Assembly: GCA_037976565.1 (NCBI GenBank)
Contig: CP137674.1
Span: forward strand, 9,467,789-9,531,788
DNA length: 64,000 nucleotides
Source of the DNA: Mesocentrotus franciscanus
Lineage: Eukaryota > Echinodermata > Echinoidea > Camarodonta > Strongylocentrotidae
Reading direction: 5' to 3'
This document shows positions 47,641 to 58,684 of the stretch, in pieces. The position numbers and the translations under genes were made by a program. A model generated the notes under the pieces. It saw nothing but the letters and a program-made list of their open reading frames with translations. It had not been told where the DNA came from and searched no databases. Numbering within the stretch: the first letter of the stretch is position 1; each line of letters begins with the position of its first letter.

Positions 47641-48942
47641 CTCTCATTGTACCTCCCATTTTCTCTCATCCTCTATCTTTCTACCCCTTTCGCTCTATCA
47701 CTCTCCCTTTCATAAGCTATATACCTTCCCCTGCTCTTTTATATCTCCTGCTAGTACATCCTTTCATTTAATGCATATATAAACGAACGCAATATAATTA
47801 TTTTGTATTGTCATTATGTTACTGATTTATTTACTATGCTTTGTAATACTATTGTACATGTATATAAATCACTGTACTTTTGTAAATTGACCCTTACAGC
47901 TTTGTGCTGCTGGTCGATCATTATATACCAATATATAAAAAATAAATAACATCTTTGATAGGGAAGGGGCTTTTAAAAATAAAATTTCGAGTAAATCTGC
48001 CGACGAAGATTTGTCAACAAGTAAAAGTAACAAAAACTAAACCTCATCACTTAAATGTTTATATTATATTTACCTATTTCAAAGTAGGCCTTACAAGTCG
48101 AAAGCTCGTAATAAAATTGTAAAGTACAGCTACGTCTCACGTTCCTAGACCATTTTTTCTTCACGTCTATATAATAGATATATATATATTTGTGGGGAGG
48201 TCTAAGAAGAAAATGGAAAACTATCAAGCAATGTATACAAATACGTCAAGGAAAGGAATTGAAAAATATATTCTCGCTAGAATAGGGAAAATAAACATTC
48301 AATGATGATATTCGAAAAAGAATAACAAATTATTGATGCTCACTTCGCGAGGCAACATTACCAAAATAGATAAGTAAATAAATGAAATCAATCATTAAAT
48401 GAATGAATGAGTGAATGAATAAATAAAAAACAAATAAACAAATAAATAAGTTAGAAAATAAACTGCAAAAATCACTTTGGGCACATATCTGCCAAAATTA
48501 ATAAATAATATTTTATTATGATATTTGACACAAACTTGGAATTGGTAATGTGATTACATTAATTTTTAATCCTTAGGACCAGAGTTATCGCGTTCATGAC
48601 GTATCGCCATATTGTGCATATAAAACGGGGTGCTGATATACGAAGACGTTCACTACATATCCGAAAATCCATGTCCATGATTACAATTTTGTTGTACTGA
48701 ATAAAACAATGGCTTGTGTGTTTGTGTTTGTGTTCGTGTGTATGCGTGTGTGCGTGAGCTTGGGTGTGTGGATGAGGGTGTTGGGAGTGTGTTTAACGGG
48801 GGAGGAGGTGGGAGAATAGACAAAAAAATTATCTCAAGTATACTATTCTTTGATCATAAATATATATGAAAATGTTTTCTAAACAGTTTATGAAAATGTA
48901 CTTTTGTTTTCCTTTTATTATTGCAATGTATGTTTAAGCTTA

Positions 48943-49343
48943 AAGGTAAAGACCAGTTTTGGAAACGCCCTCTCTCAAAAAAATGAAATGGAAGCTCCCA
49001 TTACCAATCATGTGAAAGAATATGTTTTGACTAATACGTGATGATATAAATTTTGCCGGGAAAGTCGGGAAACCGCCTACTAATTGATATATTTGGTAAA
49101 TTATTATATCTATTGGGACCAAATAGATATCGCGCACGTGGTCGCGTAGTCCCATATACATCTGTCTGTGTACAGTGCTTGTAACTTTACCAAGACTGGG
49201 CCAAATTTCTTATCATTTTGATGATTCCAGAACCTTGCAGTACACAACAATACTTATATGCTAGATGATCAACCTTTTCTGATCGATTCCACAACGTTTC
49301 TTTCACAATGCAATCGCATGACCAGAACTGGTCTTTATCTTTA
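48943..49343. repeat. MITE with AAAGGTAAAGACCAGTTTTGG termini
   Basis: The left end AAAGGTAAAGACCAGTTTTG is mirrored by ACCAGAACTGGTCTTTATCT at the right, about 400 bp apart, with two or three mismatches. Confidence 0.78.
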
Positions 49344-51782
49344 AATATCAATGTACAGTTCATCCAGTTTTGTTATGAAGAATATGTACAAATTTGTTTA
49401 ATATGAATGATTTGTACAATATGTATTTGATTTGAGAGAAAATAATAAAAAATATCCTAATTTAAAAAAAAGTAAAGAATCAAAGCAATCATCAACCTTC
49501 CGTTCACGTAAAATGCCACAGTGTATCAACGAAAGCATGGGTCACGGAGTTTCCAAGTCAGGAATACTGTGTAAACGGCTTTTGAAAAGATATGTTATTA
49601 TTTAAGTGGCCCAAACATGTGGAGCAATGAGTGCAGAACTTTGCAACTGCAATGATAAAGCGCTCTATTAAATGCAGTTTGGATTGGATTAGAATGGATT
49701 GGACTTGGTTAGACGTTTTCTACTTAAACAACCAATCTTAGTGTAAACAGTCTATTTTGAATGAACTTCAAAATGTTTATTCAATCGACAGCAACATTAG
49801 TATATCTAGTTATATTGCCAATTTCTATACTGTTCATAATAAAATGCCCCAAGCTGTCTGACACTTCTGTCTATTTTTGTTGTTTAAGCAACTGTTCCTT
49901 TTATCAATTGTTTAATCTTGAAGCTTATGTAAGAAAGGGTAGAAAATGACAAAACCTCCGAAGAAAATGCAAACAGATATGCGTGGTCATTGCATTTTCA
50001 TGGCATGAAAAGGAGTTCGTGATTTCATGAAAGAGTCGTTCTGTTTGCCTCGCAGACGATAATTGACCTTGAAGAAAATGACCAGGTCAGAAGATCATTT
50101 ATTTGAAAGCGCGGGGCGCCAAGAAAGCAATATCATCCGTCGATTTATAATGACACCGGAGAATTTGAAAGGTTTCGAAGGAGCTGGTCAAGTCGGTTGT
50201 GACACGGTGGGCTGAGCCTCCCTATCTCAATCACTGACCCATACTGATAGTTCTATTGGCAATTATCACTAACGACGACCCGAAAGAGGTAGTGTCACGT
50301 TCAGTTTCAGTTGATTGTTCATATTTCCCATTTTTTACAATATTTTCACAAAATAAATTTTTACAAACAAGCATGAATTTCATTGTCAGATGCAAGATCG
50401 AAAGTGAGTAAAAAGCAATTTGTTTCCATTCAGTATTAACTGTAAAAACTAAAAGAAGATTAAAATATGAAGGAGTCTACTGTGAAAGCTACGCTTGTGA
50501 GTTGTAGGCCCTTAATGGTTATAGGATTTATTACAGTCTTAAAAGGAGTGCGAACGAGTAAGGCATGATTACAGCAATGTATAGATACAAATTAATGCAA
50601 ATCGTAGTAATGGAAAGATAACGTATGCAGAACGAAAAAAAACTGTTGCATATTGTATTGAGAATATAGAATGTCAATATACATAATCTTATTTTTATAT
50701 TTTTAAAGCAAATGTATGTTACTTTAAATTTAACTAAAATTGAATGATATTGATGAAGCACTGATTTACTTTCAAATGTTTGAGGGGGAAAAACGCCGGT
50801 ATTGCATAGCGGAAAATATGAAGTAAATGTCAATTTGTTTTTGTTTGTTTCTTTTCTATGTTCGTTTTGGCCCATGTAGTTCGATAAAAAGGTTGCAATT
50901 TTACAGACTTCATTGACAGATATTTAACTCGGTCTTTGGTTTTCACGATTAGATCACTGACCATAACATTGGTGTGGTTTTCTTCTAAAGCCTGAATAAA
51001 AAAAAGAACTTTAATATTTGACATTAGATTATGAGTTTTGAGAATCTTCAAAAGATGAACAGAAGCATGACTACATGGATGGCGACTACAGTTTGCAATA
51101 TTTAAAAATGCTTTTCTTTTGTTATTAACGCTCCTATTTCATTTATGTAATTATTTCAATCTTCTTTATACAGGGTGGTCCATTCAATAACGAATTTTGA
51201 TCTTCCAAGCGGCCATGTCTGTACAATAAAACAAAACAAGCAAACACGATAAAATAGAAACATTTAACAAAAATGCAAAAACTAAATATAACTAAGATAA
51301 AACAACAATATAGCATAACTCCTAAAACATGTTAACAAAATATGAAAATACAAGTTAATAAGATATAATATAATTTGTAAATGGATAGAAAATATTTATC
51401 AGAAGCCACAGTAGTTATCTGTTTGAAGAAAACCTAGAATTTTCTCTCACTAAACGTTGATAATTTTTCGTAAAAACCTTTAGGGGTGATTTTTCTTCTT
51501 CTCTGTATAAAAAAAATTACTGATCGGTTAATCAACTACTTTTCACGACCATGTCAATCGTGGAATAGTGCCTTTAAAAAGAACCTTTAAATAGTACCTT
51601 TAAATAGTACATTTCGGGTATATTATTATATTACTAGTATTGGGCGTGCAGGCGATGTATCCGCAGGCGATTGTTTTGTTATTGGACTATGAACGTACCT
51701 CCGGTGTGTATAATTATATCTTTCCCTAAGCATCCTTTTGACTAAAGCCCATGGAATAATGGAGAGGAGAGGCGTATCCAGG

Positions 51783-51819
<37 letters not shown>

Positions 51820-51974
51820 GTCGAAAACCATGAAATTCATGCAACGATCTCTAATGCCTGATGTGGAGTGTAGCGTAGATAGCAAATGACTAAATATCAG
51901 AAATGCATAAAAAATTATTAATAAACAATCTTCTTTCTTCAAAATTGGGCCTCTGTTCCCCCCTAGATCGGTCT

Positions 51975-52130
51975 ATGAGGTGGTGTTGTGGTCGAATGGG
52001 TTACAACGGTAAATCGCAAGGTAAAGAGTTCGGATCCCTTTCACTAATCACTACATCAATGCCCTTTGGCAAGACATTCATCCACATTTGCCTCACTTGA
52101 CCCAGGTGTAGTAGCTTGATGGCTGAGAAG
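51975..52130 (+). repeat. tRNA-derived SINE fragment, 3' end replaced by a MITE
   Basis: It carries GAGGTGGTGTTGTGGTCGAA, AAGAGTTCGGATCCC, then TTTGGCAAGACATTCATCCA and CTTGACCCAGGTGTAG. This is the 5' half of the SINE family, and it is directly abutted by the MITE at 52,133. Confidence 0.7.
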
Positions 52131-52132
52131 AC

Positions 52133-52414
52133 GGGGTATTTGACTAAGATCGACTTTAAGTTGGACTTAAGTATAACAGGCCGTTCATGCCATTGGTTGC
52201 TATCCCAATTGGTCTCTAAATTATAATCTATAGATAATATTTTTTCCTTCAATAATGAATTATCAAAAAATATAAGTTTTGTAGATTTCTTACCATGATT
52301 TGTACATCCCTTGAGAGACCAATGCCAGTAAGTAATGATAGCAAACAATGGCATGAACGGCCTGTTATACTTAAGTCCAACTTAAAGTCGATCTTAGTCT
52401 TTGTGAAACACCCC
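52133..52414. repeat. MITE family 'GTGTTTCACAAAGACTAAG', copy 3
   Basis: It has the arms ACTAAGATCGACTTTAAGTT and AACTTAAAGTCGATCTTAGT with the same body as copy 2. Its outermost left bases are diverged (GGGGTATTTG). Confidence 0.82.
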
Positions 52415-53168
52415 ATGGTCTTTGAACATGTTGAAATGCACTGTGTGGTAATAACAGTTCCTACAGCTTAACTGGGTTAATGGTTTCCAAAGCTCTTCGG
52501 AAAAGAATCGCATATAGAGACGTGTATGACTGTTATGATGCGTTTTACAAAAACGGAACATTTTTATCATATTACTTGCATCAAATTACACCGCAACTAA
52601 TCATGTTATATACATGTATCTGCATTATATTGTGATGTTATCAATACGTTATTTTGAGAAAATTGGATCATCAAGCTCAAGTATGCGTGATGACAATTTG
52701 AAAAGGACTGTATCTGCACCCATTAATGTTTTGCATTTAATATGCTTTCTGGTTATTCGACGCAAAATATAGGTCATGGGATGGCATGCAGGAGAAGGGT
52801 ATATGCGGGGGGTAAAGACTTTACTATGGAAGAGGAGGGGGGGGGGCAAAGACAGGGAATGCCCATATCATCACCACCGGTGGCGGATTTAGGTGAAGGC
52901 ACAGCCGGTCCGCAACCCCCTGCCACTCTCTGTCAAATCACCATCACCAATTTGAAGGTTCGTTTGTGTTGTTAGCTTGATGGATAAACGGACCTCAGCA
53001 TAAAAACAACCATGGCATACGCGCTTCTTCTGCGCAAATGTGTAGTGATCTATTTCCTGGTGCGTTGTCACAATTTAGATAGAGAAGGGAGAAAGAGGAA
53101 GTAAGATGAGACAGTAGTGTACTGAGCAGAACTGGAATGAGAGATATAAGGGTGCCGAGTGAAAGGGC

Positions 53169-53506
53169 AGAGGCGTATCCGGCAACGGTATGGAGCCGGT
53201 GTACATCGCCCCCCCCCCCTATCGGTGGAGGCCCATATGAAGGGCAATACAACATTAAATGGGACAAAACACGGGGCTACTCAGATTCAAGGGCGCCCAT
53301 CCCCCTGAAGATTGCATAGTTACGTTCAATTAGCCATAACATATGGGATGGAGAGGTGAAGGGGGGGGGGGGCGGGCGTGGGATTCAATTTGTAAAAAGC
53401 TGTCACGCCATTAAATTCTCAAATATGGATGTTACATCGCACCACACTACCTACATTCCCACCTAATGATTCCACCCCTTGTTTTATCAGTGTCTGGATA
53501 CGCCAC
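53169..53506. repeat. Probable hAT-like MITE with GGCGTATCC termini
   Basis: CAGAGGCGTATCCGG at the left and GTCTGGATACGCCACT at the right are imperfect inverted repeats. Internal C and G homopolymers are common to such elements in this window. No clear 8-bp target duplication was found. Confidence 0.5.
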
Positions 53507-54184
53507 TATATGAAAGACACCCGATAGGGAATTGGAAGAAATTGAGTTCATTAGGAAGTGTGGGCAGCAGAGCGGACGGTTACAGAAAAAAAGGAAACGC
53601 GAAGATGGTCACCTAAGAAATTGATGGATTGTGTTGTACGCGAGAGCAGAGTGGTCGATCTGAATGGCAATTGTGGTGGTGCAATATTATGTTCCGGGCG
53701 GCTTTAAAATATATAGGCCTAGATAGCGAAATCAGGTTAGGTTATATAAGTGTTGGGGTCAAGCAGTTTCGGATATACGAGGCACAACTGGCCTGTGCCT
53801 TTCATTTTAAAATCCCAACTGCCATAGCTTAAGTACACCCACACACACACACAAACACACACATACACGCGCGCCCGCGCACACACGCACGAAAAAATAC
53901 CCGGTCATTGTGAATTTTAAAAAAAGGTTACCCCCATTTACAAAATCATGGATTCGCCCCTTCCCCTGCAGAAAAGTCAAAATACATGTATTGTTCTTGT
54001 TTCGAGTAATGGCTCGTAAAAAGTGCTCTATATTGAAGATCTTCTGTTGGCAGTCCCTAATATTTAAGCTAGGTTCACTGTGTGCAAACATGTATGCAAA
54101 AGAAGGAAATGAACTATACATGCAAAACTTGAAAATTTCACCTCAATGTCGATGTTAATTTACAAGTATTTATAGGAACACAAT

Positions 54185-54603
54185 CGCAACTATTTTCGAA
54201 AAATCAACTCAAGGGCATTTCCAATACGCTATTGTGTATCCGGTGTATCCCATACTAATCTTGTTCGGATAACGTAATACTTTATTGTCATGTCCGCACA
54301 TTTCAATATGTGACGCACAAGGCTATTGAAATTGACTTTTTTCTTAATGTTATTAAATTTAATTCATTAATCTTTGCCTCGTTACAAATTATGTCATTCA
54401 CCTGTTATGGATAATTGTATTTCAATATAGCCAGAATGCGAGTTGCATGCATTAATTGTTGATAGGTAGGACAAAACATTATGGCTTGTTCTACTTAACA
54501 ACACTAAATATGTAACGAGGCCAAAGATGTGTGCAATTTATTTGATTACATTACGATAATGGCCTATTGCCTTATATTGAGTTGATTTTTCGAAAGTAGT
54601 CGC
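54185..54603. repeat. MITE with TTTCGAAAAATCAACTCAA termini
   Basis: The left CTATTTTCGAAAAATCAACT pairs with the right AGTTGATTTTTCGAAAGTAG. An inner pair, TTTGCCTCGTTACA against TGTAACGAGGCCAAA, supports a foldback structure of about 420 bp. Confidence 0.8.
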
Positions 54604-56175
54604 TACGAGTATATCGTGTTATAGAGGCTTATGTAAAGTTCTACCCACACGAAGATGGCGCTGTTCAGGTTCAAATTTTTTATAAATATGGACATCATGA
54701 CTGTATAGTTATGGGAGGAAAAAAGAAAATTAGCATGAAGTCTCAATGTCTCACACTGTTCTCCTTGTACTAAAATATATATGTTCAAGATCATTTTATA
54801 TTTCATCCTGTGAATTTTAGTGTAAATCGGAGCGCTAGCTATCACTGCTATACCCGACCATATTAGGACCCTGCCACCCCATAGTAACACTGTCATTTTT
54901 CTGCAACAACAATTTTTCGATATTGACTAAAGGTTGCCCAGTTGAGCAAAACATTGTACACCCAAACATATCAAAGTCGGCAAGGCTATTTAACTGCTCT
55001 CAAGTATTGCAAAGCTCTTTAGCCAAATATTTGTGATTGATTCAGTTAAGAGACCTTGGCAATTTCTTCTTATTTGTCTAAAAAGAGAATTTGAAAAAGA
55101 ACATGAAGTGTCATATTCCATTGCAAAAAAATGATGGTACTGATGTACTGATCCATCAATGTCGATTTTGTTTCATCTTAACATTTACATAGTCATTAAC
55201 ACAACTGCAATTTTTTTATTGAACTCTTTGTGGAAAAGCATAGAACTATGAGGAATTACAGTGTTGCAGAGCGGGGTGAAGTTCAAGTTAAAGTGGTATC
55301 AAATAGCCGTTGTAACAGAGGATATACCACTCATACCAGCAATGGTGTCACGAGTTCAGTCACCATTTTGATAGATAAGAATATCGCTTCCACCGGATAA
55401 CAGTCAGGCCTGCAAGAGGTATTGAATTATAAGGCGAAGAACTATTAATATAAAGTAAGGAGGAGGGATTAAAAAAAAATTAATTTGAGGGGTTGGACTC
55501 AATAAAGTGGCACTTTCATCATACTATTGCGAAGCGGGAGGGGGGATGGTACAATTCTGAAAATGTCACATCTCTGCCAAGGAAGCAAGCACTAAAAAAC
55601 AGGAAAAGGTTTTCATATTTTTCGGGTTTCAGGTCCCTATTTCACCGGGGTGACTCACTGACACACTTTTTGCGCATTTGTACTAGATGTACTTATGGTA
55701 TTCAAACTTGGGTTTTGCCGGGGTGAGGGGAGGGGGGGGGGTAGACACGAGGTCACGAGCCCTCCTGAATATGCTACTATGAATATTTTCTCCATCACTA
55801 TTGAAGAAAAAACTCTAATGTATACTAATATGTCAAATAAATATCGTTTGAACATTACGATATAAAAACCGAGAAAACCAACAAAATAAACATTTTCAAA
55901 ATGAAAACAGGATCGACCTACATTATATTTCGTTAAACTGTAAGTCTGCTTTTTGAATAAAATGATACTTGATACATTAGTAAAGAGTTGTGGTAGAACC
56001 TTGTCGAAATATAATTAGTGTAAATGTATTTCTGTTTTCTATTTCCATCGGCAGGTTCAGCGGGCATGGGGCATAAGAAAACACTGGAGGCATCTCTCTT
56101 GATCATTATTTTGTATTAAAAATGTCGAAAACATTTTCCCCACGTTTCTTAAAGATACATTTAGACGGTTCTTGT

Positions 56176-56305
56176 TCTAGGCGTTGTGGCGTGCGCCTGT
56201 AATCCAGCTAACAGTGGAAGTTACAAACTGATTCAGCCGAGGACGCAGGTTCGAAACTGAATCGCGTCTTTCGGATGGTGACGTTAAAGGTCGGTCCCCA
56301 GGCGT
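56176..56305 (+). repeat. SINE-like sequence with a 7SL RNA-like head
   Basis: GGCGTTGTGGCGTGCGCCTG, continuing TAATCCAGCTA, closely resembles the 5' Alu domain of 7SL RNA. It is followed by a tRNA-like B box (GGTTCGAAACT) and a TTTCGGATGGTGACGTTAAA module. It lies directly before the hAT-like copy at 56.3 kb. Its identity as a 7SL-derived SINE is inference. Confidence 0.5.
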
Positions 56306-56309
56306 AAAT

Positions 56310-56838
56310 AATCATATCTGATTGATCGGGGGGGGGCGAAAGGCGAGGGACGAGGGAGCATAGTGTAAACTGTACTTACGTGCTACCAACGGAATACAGA
56401 TTTTCTACAATTTTTATTGTACATTTTGAAGGATATTATGCGAGGGAGCGTAGCGACCGAGCGAGAAATTTTTTGCATCTTTATTAGTCTAAACTAAACG
56501 AGAAGTGCCCCATTTTCACCTCTGATAATTCCCCTTTTTACTTTGACACATGCTCCTTTTCTTTTCTAATAAGTGTCATTTTCCCCTTGGATATGTGCCC
56601 CTTTTCCTTTCACCATTAAATTTGCTCACTATTTAAAGCAACTTAGAGCAATCTTTTCATTAATTTCGCCCAAATCTCGCTTGCTACGCCCGCGCGCATT
56701 TAAGGTTGATAAAATTATGTTTTTTATTAAATATCTTCTCAGTCTTTCATGATGAGACTGTACTTAAAACCCCATCAGAATTTTTAAGAGGTAGTTTCCG
56801 CACTGCGGGGACGTGCCCCCCCGGGACTGCCGCCCCTG
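56310..56838 (+). mobile_element. hAT-like MITE copy B, upstream of the peptide gene promoter
   Basis: It ends GGGACTGCCGCCCCTG. Internal motifs (GAGGGAGCATAGTGTAAACT, AGGATATTATGCGAGGGAGC and TTCATGATGAGACTGTACTT) recur in reverse at 59,156-59,874. The left terminus is not clear. The right end lies 65 bp before a TATA box. Confidence 0.78.
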
Positions 56839-56902
56839 CCTGTGACCATACGGTCCGCCATATCCACATCCTGTCTATGCCACGGCGCCCGAGAGAAACA
56901 TG

Positions 56903-56910
56903 CATAAAAG
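56903..56910 (+). promoter_or_regulatory. TATA box of the centrocin-like gene
   Basis: CATAAAAG lies about 28 bp before a plausible start around 56,931, and a 5' UTR exon with a clean donor follows. No other TATA-type site sits at a suitable distance. The start site is inferred. Confidence 0.5.
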
Positions 56911-56930
56911 GGGGCCCTGCAAAGGAGTCC

Positions 56931-57051
56931 AATCATTCGCCTCCTAGGACCTCGACAAGAGCAACAGAACCATCAGGACCATTCCCTGCACCATACTCTA
57001 GAGATCTAAACCATCGTCTTCAACTGTCTTCATCTGACCGTTCCTGTATTG
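56931..57051 (+). other. Candidate 5' non-coding exon of the centrocin-like gene
   Basis: It runs from about 30 bp after the TATA box to CCTGTATTG|GTAAGTGAT. The matching acceptor is TTATTCACAG at 58,462, thirteen bases before the start codon. A non-coding first exon joined this way explains the strong donor, which otherwise has no partner. Confidence 0.5.
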
Positions 57052-57070
57052 GTAAGTGATAACAGTCATG

Positions 57071-57967
57071 GAGGTGTCGTGGTATAGTGGTTCATTCACT
57101 TGACTCTCAATCCAAGGGTTAAGGGTTCGCATCCCATCCAGACACTAATGTCCTCCCATGGCAAAACATTAATCCACTTTTGTCACTCTCCCGCCGGTGA
57201 TAATTGTAGTTAAAGTACAAGTCCACTCCACTGAAAAGTTGAGCTGATTAGATAGACAAAAATCTAAAAAGCCCAAATATAACTTGGTTTTGGAAAATGG
57301 TGCTCAGATTTATTTTTAATAATTTTTTTTAATGAGCAAAAACAAGTTAATGAGCGAGTCGGTTGTGACGTAGGGTCCTCACAACACAGATTCGTAATGT
57401 AACCAAATTTAATGCATACGTCTTTGTGAAGTGCCTCGATACATACTATTTCATTCACCTGATAAGAATAATGAAACACTATTATTCTTATCAGGTGAAT
57501 GAAATAGTTTGTATAGAGGCACTTCACAAAGACGTATGCATTAAATTTGGTTACATTACGAAAATACCTATTGTCAGAATGTATACCGCTGACACTTTCG
57601 TTGTGAGGAGCATACGTCACATCCGTACAGCAATATAAATGTTTTGCTCGAAATACCCGAAACAAAAATCGCTCTTAAAAATCACCTGATTGAAGTACGC
57701 CCGTGATATTTGGCAGTTTTAACCTTTGATTTATTTACAACATGTTATAATTTTTGAAAATCGGAGTGGACTTGGGCTTTAACTTTGCTCAGCATTGTCA
57801 GCATCTGTAAATCGGCGCCTGGCTGGAATGCTCCCCAGGAAGTGGTAAATGTGCATAAAATGTTGTGCGTGCAACCCTGAACCCGATGACCGGGGTAAAA
57901 TATATCTGTAAAGCGCTTAGCGACATGATCGATGTATTAAGCGCTTTGTAAACCCAGAATATTATTA
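57071..57967 (+). repeat. SINE split by a nested foldback element
   Basis: The SINE head (GAGGTGTCGTGGTATAGTGG to CACTCTCCCGCC) ends near 57,209. Its body resumes after 57,783 (GCGCCTGGCTGGAATGCTCC to AAGCGCTTTGTAAACC with an ATT tail). The element at 57,210-57,782 is the insertion. Everything lies in the first intron of the peptide gene. Confidence 0.85.
57210..57782. repeat. TIR element containing a near-perfect 80-bp-arm palindrome
   Basis: TTAAAGTACAAGTCCACTCC and GGAGTGGACTTGGGCTTTAA are terminal inverted repeats. In the middle, 57,393-57,472 and 57,481-57,560 are complementary over 80 bp with two mismatches around the 8-base loop GAAACACT. Confidence 0.9.
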
Positions 57968-58462
57968 TTTTTACACTATTCACAACTACGATACCGACAC
58001 CAGACTAATATTTATATGTATTAGACTGAAAAAATAATACGTTACGCTTAGAGGCTAAGAATCGATCGATATTAAGTCGATATATGGAGTCGGTTTGGCG
58101 GTGCATGACTGAGGAATAACACTGTAAATACGGGATAAATTCATTCGTTCATTCAGGTTTTTAAAAAAATCCTGACTGGTATGAGAGGCATGGCTTGTTT
58201 CTATAGGCTCTCGGGGACGTTACATCCTGCTATGACCCTGCGATGATTGCTCGGATATTTATAATTTTGAAATTCTTGGATGGCGGCTCCAACCCCTCCC
58301 CGCCTCACACGCCTATGCCAAGAACTTAATCATGCTTTCCATTAAATTCAAATGTGATGGAAGTTTCTTAAAATTATTTATCATGGAATCTAAGATCTAA
58401 AAAATAGTGCTGATAACGCGTTCTCAGTATTTTTTCCCTTCTATTTTAACACTTATTCACAG

Positions 58463-58584
58463 ATCATTTTTGAAAATGAAAGGCACCATACTCGTTACCC
58501 TGGTGGTCCTTGGTTTGGTGATCGCTCACGTGACTGCGGCCAACTTGGAGCATCTCTTCGATGATGAAGGGGACCTCCAAATGT
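58463..58584 (+). CDS. Peptide gene exon 2: start codon, signal peptide, start of propiece
   Basis: An acceptor TTATTCACAG lies 13 bp before the ATG (GAAAATGAAA context). The coding part (58,476-58,584) encodes MKGTILVTLVVLGLVIAHVT and the acidic LFDDEGDLQM. Signal cleavage is expected after VTA. Reading on past the donor enters a (GA)n tract, which confirms that the exon ends at GTAAGT. Confidence 0.82.
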
Positions 58585-58610
58585 GTAAGTTCCAAAGACG
58601 AGAGAGAATA

Positions 58611-58684
<74 letters not shown>

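Larger units (their letters stand above)
43347..56169. other. Gene-poor intergenic region
   Basis: About 12.8 kb is AT-rich, with CA-, TA- and CT-type simple repeats, MITEs at 45,050-45,290, 48,943-49,343, 52,133-52,414, 53,169-53,506 and 54,185-54,603, and a SINE fragment. TTCGACGCCATGCGTCTTCT near 44,593 looks like a retroelement remnant, but I cannot classify it. No open frame shows a recognisable domain or a consistent set of splice sites. Confidence 0.6.

Noticed and set aside
50531..51051. 114- and 73-codon minus-strand frames
   Set aside because: No domain, no signal of splicing and AT-rich codon content equal to the surroundings; likely chance.
56706..57059. 117-codon frame over the hAT end and TATA region
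   Set aside because: It spans the transposon terminus and promoter without domain similarity. The TATA box and 5' UTR exon reading explains the region better.
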